From: Legionella sp.
GTDB lineage: Bacteria; Pseudomonadota; Gammaproteobacteria; Legionellales; Legionellaceae
Reading direction: 5' to 3'
DNA length: 64,000 nucleotides
Assembly: GCA_017306715.1 (NCBI GenBank)
Contig: JAFKHV010000008.1
Span: forward strand, 78,817-142,816
Shown here: positions 60,462 to 64,000 of the stretch, piece by piece
Numbering within the stretch: position 1 is the first letter of the stretch
Layout of the letters: every line of letters starts with the position of its first letter
Made by a program: the position numbers and the translations under genes
The notes under the pieces: generated by a model
What the model was told of the DNA's origin: nothing
What the model saw: the letters and a program-made list of their open reading frames with translations, nothing else
Database searches by the model: none

Positions 60462-60533
60462 CATATCGGTCTTAATACTTATGTCAAAAAACGAGAATTA
60501 CGACAACCGGCTGTCTTAACCAACAATACTTAA
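60462..60533 (+). pseudogene. Resolvase 3'-end remnant
   Basis: Reads HIGLNTYVKKRELRQ to a stop, nearly identical to the end of the intact resolvase (HIGLNTYIKKRELRS at 56218). The rest of the gene is missing. It marks a second copy of the recombinase gene that once lay here. Confidence 0.7.
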
Positions 60534-60552
60534 TTGTATGAGTAGGTTAGCA

Positions 60553-61515
60553 TTATGAGTTCATTAGTTTAGGAATTAAGCGCACATAGAACAGTTCACT
60601 TATCAACTCCACAAGTGTCTGAGTGACAATGATTGCCGGCAGTATAGGAACAGCGCCTGGTATCGCAAAAGCAAGCGGTAGGACAACAAGAGAGTTGCGA
60701 GTACTTGCGCTGAATGCTACAGATCGGCTGGAAGGCACATCCAAGCGGAAGATTCGAGCGATAAACCATCCAGCCCAGGGAGCAATAATAGCAAAGGCAA
60801 TGTAGATTGGAACTACTTTTAAAACTGAGTCTGCCTCAAGACCGAGCTGCGGTACCACCGACGTAATGACCACGAATAACACAAGAGCTGTCGCTGGTAC
60901 GGGCAGCAATCCAAGTGCTATTAAAACCCGTTTGCCCATCGATTTTCGATTAGCCCACGCTTGTGTAAGTGCTGCGAGCACAAGCGGAATAGCAATTATC
61001 CATATAAAGGCTTCGACAAATGGGCCAGGTTGAACCAAGTGAGCAGCGCTTTCCTCAAGGAATAGTCCAAGATAGATAGGTAGAAGCAGCATCTGTAAGA
61101 TAAGAAGCGCAGGTGTCGCCACCAAAAGTAGTCGAGCATCGGCGCGTCCAATATGCGCAAAAGTTACGACATAATCAATACACGGAGTGAGCAAAACTAA
61201 TAGCACACCAAGTCGTACCATTGGATCGATGGGAAGAAATTGGACTAACGCCACTACAATTAACGGGACCACCATGAAGTTCACTAGAAATAGAACCATG
61301 AGGAAACGAAACTTCACTAATGCTTGCTTAAAGTCAGCAAGCGGCACTTGTAGAAACGTTACAAACAGCATCAGAGCTAATGCAAGGTTTACACTGCTCG
61401 CAAAAACTTTCGTGGCCGGCACGAGCAAAGCAATTATGATTGCTACAATAACTGTAGAAAAATAAATTATGATTTGCTTAGCCTCTAGTAATTCTCTTAT
61501 TGATTGCATGTTCAT
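60553..61515 (-). CDS. SBF/ACR3-like arsenic resistance transporter
   Basis: A 320-residue membrane protein with about 10 helices of the bile-acid:sodium symporter/ACR3 superfamily (LALALMLFVTFLQVPLADF, LLVLLTPCIDYVVTFAHIG with the ACR3-type Cys, FSASTRNSLVVLPLAFAIP). Likely an arsenite or related exporter. It is on the same strand as the ars operon but 64 bp beyond the canonical acr3. It is more GC-rich and distinct in sequence from the neighbour, so not a recent duplicate. Confidence 0.8.
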   Translation of the reverse strand: MNMQSIRELLEAKQIIIYFSTVIVAIIIALLVPATKVFASSVNLALALMLFVTFLQVPLADFKQALVKFRFLMVLFLVNFMVVPLIVVALVQFLPIDPMVRLGVLLVLLTPCIDYVVTFAHIGRADARLLLVATPALLILQMLLLPIYLGLFLEESAAHLVQPGPFVEAFIWIIAIPLVLAALTQAWANRKSMGKRVLIALGLLPVPATALVLFVVITSVVPQLGLEADSVLKVVPIYIAFAIIAPWAGWFIARIFRLDVPSSRSVAFSASTRNSLVVLPLAFAIPGAVPILPAIIVTQTLVELISELFYVRLIPKLMNS

Positions 61516-61579
61516 TTTTGCCTTTAATCACGTTACGAGTAAATCCGAGAGATTTGAAAGTAAACCAGTTTAATCAATC

Positions 61580-62641
61580 CTACCCCGTATGATTTGCTTT
61601 ATAAAACCAGTGTTGGCGCAACCACAATGCAATATTTACTAGTAAAATAAGAATCGGCACCTCAACAAGTGGGCCAATCACAGTTGTAAAAGCAATGGCG
61701 GAGTTAAGCCCAAAGGTGGCAATTGCAACAGCAATAGCCAATTCAAAATTATTACTGGCAGCAGTAAATGAAGCTGCTGTTGTTTTTTGATAGTTAGCCC
61801 CGATGAGCTTCCCCATCGCAAAACTGACAAAAAACATCACAACAAAATAAACAGCTAAAGGAAATGCAATTCGAATTACATCTAATGGAAGTTGCAATAC
61901 CATCGCGCCTTTCAAAGAAAACATCGCCAGTATAGTAAACAATAGGGCTATTAGAGTAATGGGAGAAATTTTTGGTAAAAAATTAGTTTCATACCACATT
62001 ATCCCTTTTCTCTTTATCAGTATAAAGCGAGTCAGAAATCCTGATAAAAAAGGAATTCCAAGATAAATGAAGACGCTTTCAGCAACAGTCATAAAATCGA
62101 TATGAACCATTTGTCCCGTCATGCCAACAAGGGGTGGCAAAACGGTTAGAAAAAACCAGACATAGACACTAAAGAAAAGTAGCTGAAATATACTGTTAAA
62201 CGCCACTAAAGCCGCAACATATTGATTATCGCCTTCAGCCAGCTGATTCCAGACAATTACCATGGCAATACATCGAGCCAAACCAATGAGAATGAGTCCA
62301 GTCATGTATTCGGGATATCCATGTAAGAATAAAACAGCAAGACCAAACATGAGAAATGGCCCGATAAGCCAGTTTTGAATTAAGGACAACAATAGAATTC
62401 GCCAATCTTTAAAGACCAGCGGTAATTCTTCATATTTTACCCGAGCCAGGGGTGGGTACATCATTAAAATCAAGCCAAGCGCAATAGGAATATTGGTGGA
62501 ACCAATCGATAGGGAATTTAAAAATTGTGGCATGTCGGTTAAAATAGATCCGATAACAACGCCTAAACCCATAATCAGGAAAATCCATAACGTTAAATAT
62601 CTATCTAAAAAAGAAAGGCGACGAGTGCTGCACGTGCTCAT
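61580..62641 (-). CDS. acr3: ACR3-family arsenite efflux transporter
   Basis: A 353-residue permease with about 10 helices. Typical ACR3 features: [20 protein letters not shown] at the start, [20 protein letters not shown] with the essential Cys, [19 protein letters not shown] and [10 protein letters not shown]. It exports arsenite made by ArsC. It overlaps arsC by 4 bp. Confidence 0.94.
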   Translation of the reverse strand: MSTCSTRRLSFLDRYLTLWIFLIMGLGVVIGSILTDMPQFLNSLSIGSTNIPIALGLILMMYPPLARVKYEELPLVFKDWRILLLSLIQNWLIGPFLMFGLAVLFLHGYPEYMTGLILIGLARCIAMVIVWNQLAEGDNQYVAALVAFNSIFQLLFFSVYVWFFLTVLPPLVGMTGQMVHIDFMTVAESVFIYLGIPFLSGFLTRFILIKRKGIMWYETNFLPKISPITLIALLFTILAMFSLKGAMVLQLPLDVIRIAFPLAVYFVVMFFVSFAMGKLIGANYQKTTAASFTAASNNFELAIAVAIATFGLNSAIAFTTVIGPLVEVPILILLVNIALWLRQHWFYKANHTG

Positions 62642-63066
62642 GACAACAGCTCCTTTTTTATTTGTTGTTTTAGTTGATTAAATACCGCTTCAAATGCTGT
62701 ATTTATTTTCATCTTAGATCCTTCTGCTTTAGCAGGATCAGGAATACTCCAATGGAGTTTTTTTGGTTGACCAGGGAAAATAGGACAGCTTTCACTAGCT
62801 GCCTGGTCACAGACAGTAATGACTAAATCAATAGATTCTGAATTAAATTCATTCCAGGATTTACTGCGAGGTGTATTCGGTTTGATACCATGACGAGCAA
62901 GAGTTTCTATCGCTTTCGGATGTACGTTTCCAGTCGGGATGCTGCCTGCGCTAAAAGCCAGATAGCGGCCATTCGAGTAATAATTAGTTATTGCCTCAGC
63001 CATAATGGACCGACAAGAGTTACCTGTACAAAGAAATAATAATTTAATTGGCTCAGTACGTATCAA
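62638..63066 (-). CDS. arsC: Arsenate reductase ArsC (LMW-phosphatase type)
   Basis: A 142-residue enzyme of the thioredoxin-coupled class. P-loop [10 protein letters not shown] with Cys13, Cys18, and the resolving cysteines at Cys86 (ITVCDQA) and Cys94 (ESCPIF). It reduces arsenate to arsenite. Overlaps both neighbours by 4 bp. Confidence 0.93.
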   Translation of the reverse strand: MIRTEPIKLLFLCTGNSCRSIMAEAITNYYSNGRYLAFSAGSIPTGNVHPKAIETLARHGIKPNTPRSKSWNEFNSESIDLVITVCDQAASESCPIFPGQPKKLHWSIPDPAKAEGSKMKINTAFEAVFNQLKQQIKKELLS

Positions 63067-63533
63067 TCACAACATCCGGTTGATTTTGATTGTACATCAC
63101 AGCAAGAGGTTGATGTTTTTTTGGTGGACATTGAACACGAGCCTTCAGTTGTATTATCTCCAGAAAAAAATTGAGCATCCTCCATGGTATGATAGGCTTC
63201 CCATGCAATTCCGTTAGGGTCACTCACCCATGATTTTTGTGATTTGGCATAGCAACAGGTTGTTTCACCATCGCTATGGGTTGAAATATTAGCCTCTGAA
63301 AATTGGTTTCTCAGTGCATCTAATTCAGTGGCATCATCCACTTGAATTCCCAAGTGTTCCACGCCATGTTTTCCAGCACGAGTTGAAATGGCAAAATTAA
63401 TACGCGGATCTTCCAGCATCCATTTGGCATAATCGGACTTAACTTTTACGGGATCTGCTCCAAATAGAGCATTGTAAAAACGGATACTATCAGCAAGGTT
63501 GTCAACATCAATATGAATATGAAAACGTTTCAT
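63063..63533 (-). CDS. arsI: ArsI/CadI-family VOC metalloenzyme
   Basis: A 156-residue vicinal-oxygen-chelate protein. HIHIDV with the first metal His, GVEHLGIQV with the second, WEAYHT with the Glu, and the vicinal pair TTCCYA that binds trivalent arsenicals in ArsI. ArsI splits the C-As bond of methylarsenite. The C-terminal tail is unusually Cys-rich ([21 protein letters not shown]), perhaps an extra metal site. Confidence 0.88.
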   Translation of the reverse strand: MKRFHIHIDVDNLADSIRFYNALFGADPVKVKSDYAKWMLEDPRINFAISTRAGKHGVEHLGIQVDDATELDALRNQFSEANISTHSDGETTCCYAKSQKSWVSDPNGIAWEAYHTMEDAQFFSGDNTTEGSCSMSTKKTSTSCCDVQSKSTGCCD

Positions 63534-63901
63534 GACTTACTCCTTTTAGAATTACAGCAATCATTTAATTTTATAACCAGACAATCGTCTGTCCCAGGTT
63601 GTTGAATTTGAACTTGTTGTTTACTGCAACAATCCTGAACCATGAAGGCGATAAAATCGCGCATTAACACAAAATTTGCAGAATAAAATACATAACGCCC
63701 TTGGCGATAGGACGTGACAATTCCGGCATTAGACAAATGGCTTAAGTGAAATGATAGGGTATTTTGTAAAATACCCAACTCATCCCCAATTGCACCAGCG
63801 GATAATCCGTTTGGCCCTGCTTGAACAAGTAGCCGAAACACTTGCAAGCGAGTTTCTTGAGAAAGGGCGTCAAATATTTTTAGTGAGTTTTTTATATCCA
63901 T
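63530..63901 (-). CDS. arsR: ArsR-family arsenic-responsive repressor
   Basis: A 123-residue winged-helix repressor (LSAGAIGDELGILQNTLSFHLSHL). Cysteines lie at the C-terminal dimer helix (VQDCCSKQ) and tail (DDCLV, NDCCNS) rather than in the ELCVCDL position of E. coli ArsR, as in the type with a C-terminal As(III) site. First gene of the ars operon; represses it until arsenite binds. Confidence 0.9.
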   Translation of the reverse strand: MDIKNSLKIFDALSQETRLQVFRLLVQAGPNGLSAGAIGDELGILQNTLSFHLSHLSNAGIVTSYRQGRYVFYSANFVLMRDFIAFMVQDCCSKQQVQIQQPGTDDCLVIKLNDCCNSKRSKS

Positions 63902-63903
63902 AC

Positions 63904-63919
63904 TTCTAGAATAGTAGAA
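63904..63919. promoter_or_regulatory. Possible ArsR operator
   Basis: TTCTAGAA and a wider TTCTA-N6-TAGAA dyad directly upstream of arsR. The nearby imperfect direct repeat CATTTAAAGT (about 63942 and 63957) may also belong to the control region. Confidence 0.45.
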
Positions 63920-64000
63920 ATATTTAATTTAGTCAATCTGCCATTTAAAGTCTGTCATTTAAAGTTTAAATTTTCCTGCCAAATAAAGATAAAACTTACA

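Overview
The window looks like part of a large conjugative plasmid (or plasmid-like integrative element) of a Legionella-type gammaproteobacterium. The reasons are an lvrA/lvrB/CsrA-like block next to a complete F-type (T4ASS) transfer region, an AT-rich base composition, and an IncFII-like RepA with DnaA boxes and a ParA/RHH partition locus. No rRNA, tRNA or obvious chromosomal housekeeping gene was seen. The host assignment rests on remembered family resemblance, not on a search.

Layout. (1) 1-3.6 kb: csoR-copA copper efflux operon behind a 40-bp perfect palindrome, and a membrane diguanylate cyclase. (2) 3.6-7.5 kb: a decayed gene, a small protein, a divergent CsrA paralogue, a membrane coiled-coil protein and an unrecognised 437-residue protein. 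(3) 7.5-11.8 kb: the replication and partition core. It has a gene-free stretch with three DnaA boxes and a giant imperfect hairpin, repA with a probable counter-transcribed RNA, parA with a small RHH partner, and a 22-bp x 11 repeat array. (4) 11.9-15.6 kb: an AT-rich island with an MFS transporter, a 65-residue peptide and a SonM/OphMA-like tetrapyrrole-methylase-fold enzyme. I read this as a split borosin (peptide backbone alpha-N-methylation) RiPP cluster, the most interesting item here. (5) 15.7-18.7 kb: a repressor divergent from lvrA-lvrB-orf-csrA (lvrC). (6) 18.7-43.0 kb: traT, two secreted proteins, then traA-L-E-K-B-V-C-trbI-W-U-trbC-N-F-trbB-H-G-D-I, mostly with overlapping or abutting genes. 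TraI is a MOBF relaxase-helicase with an added Toprim primase-like end. (7) 43.0-44.2 kb: two small antisense genes, an array of GTATRC-N4-GYATAC sites and an F-like nic candidate, together a probable oriT. (8) 44.2-52.2 kb: leading-region cargo with a His-rich protein, HigBA-like and ParDE toxin-antitoxin pairs, an ArdB/KlcA-like antirestriction protein, a MazG-like enzyme and several unknowns. (9) 52.5-56.4 kb: a TniA/TniB-type transposition module with a truncated tyrosine recombinase and a serine resolvase. (10) 56.4-64 kb: a DUF3800 protein, a co-directional merR-T-P-A mercury operon, a resolvase remnant, and an arsenic operon arsR-arsI-arsC-acr3 plus a second SBF/ACR3-like transporter.

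How it fits together: RepA/oriV and ParA/RHH maintain the element. PrpA, LvrA, LvrB and two CsrA-like proteins probably control transfer. TraA-I plus oriT move it. KlcA-like and toxin-antitoxin genes help establishment and retention. Copper, mercury and arsenic cassettes and the borosin cluster are the payload.
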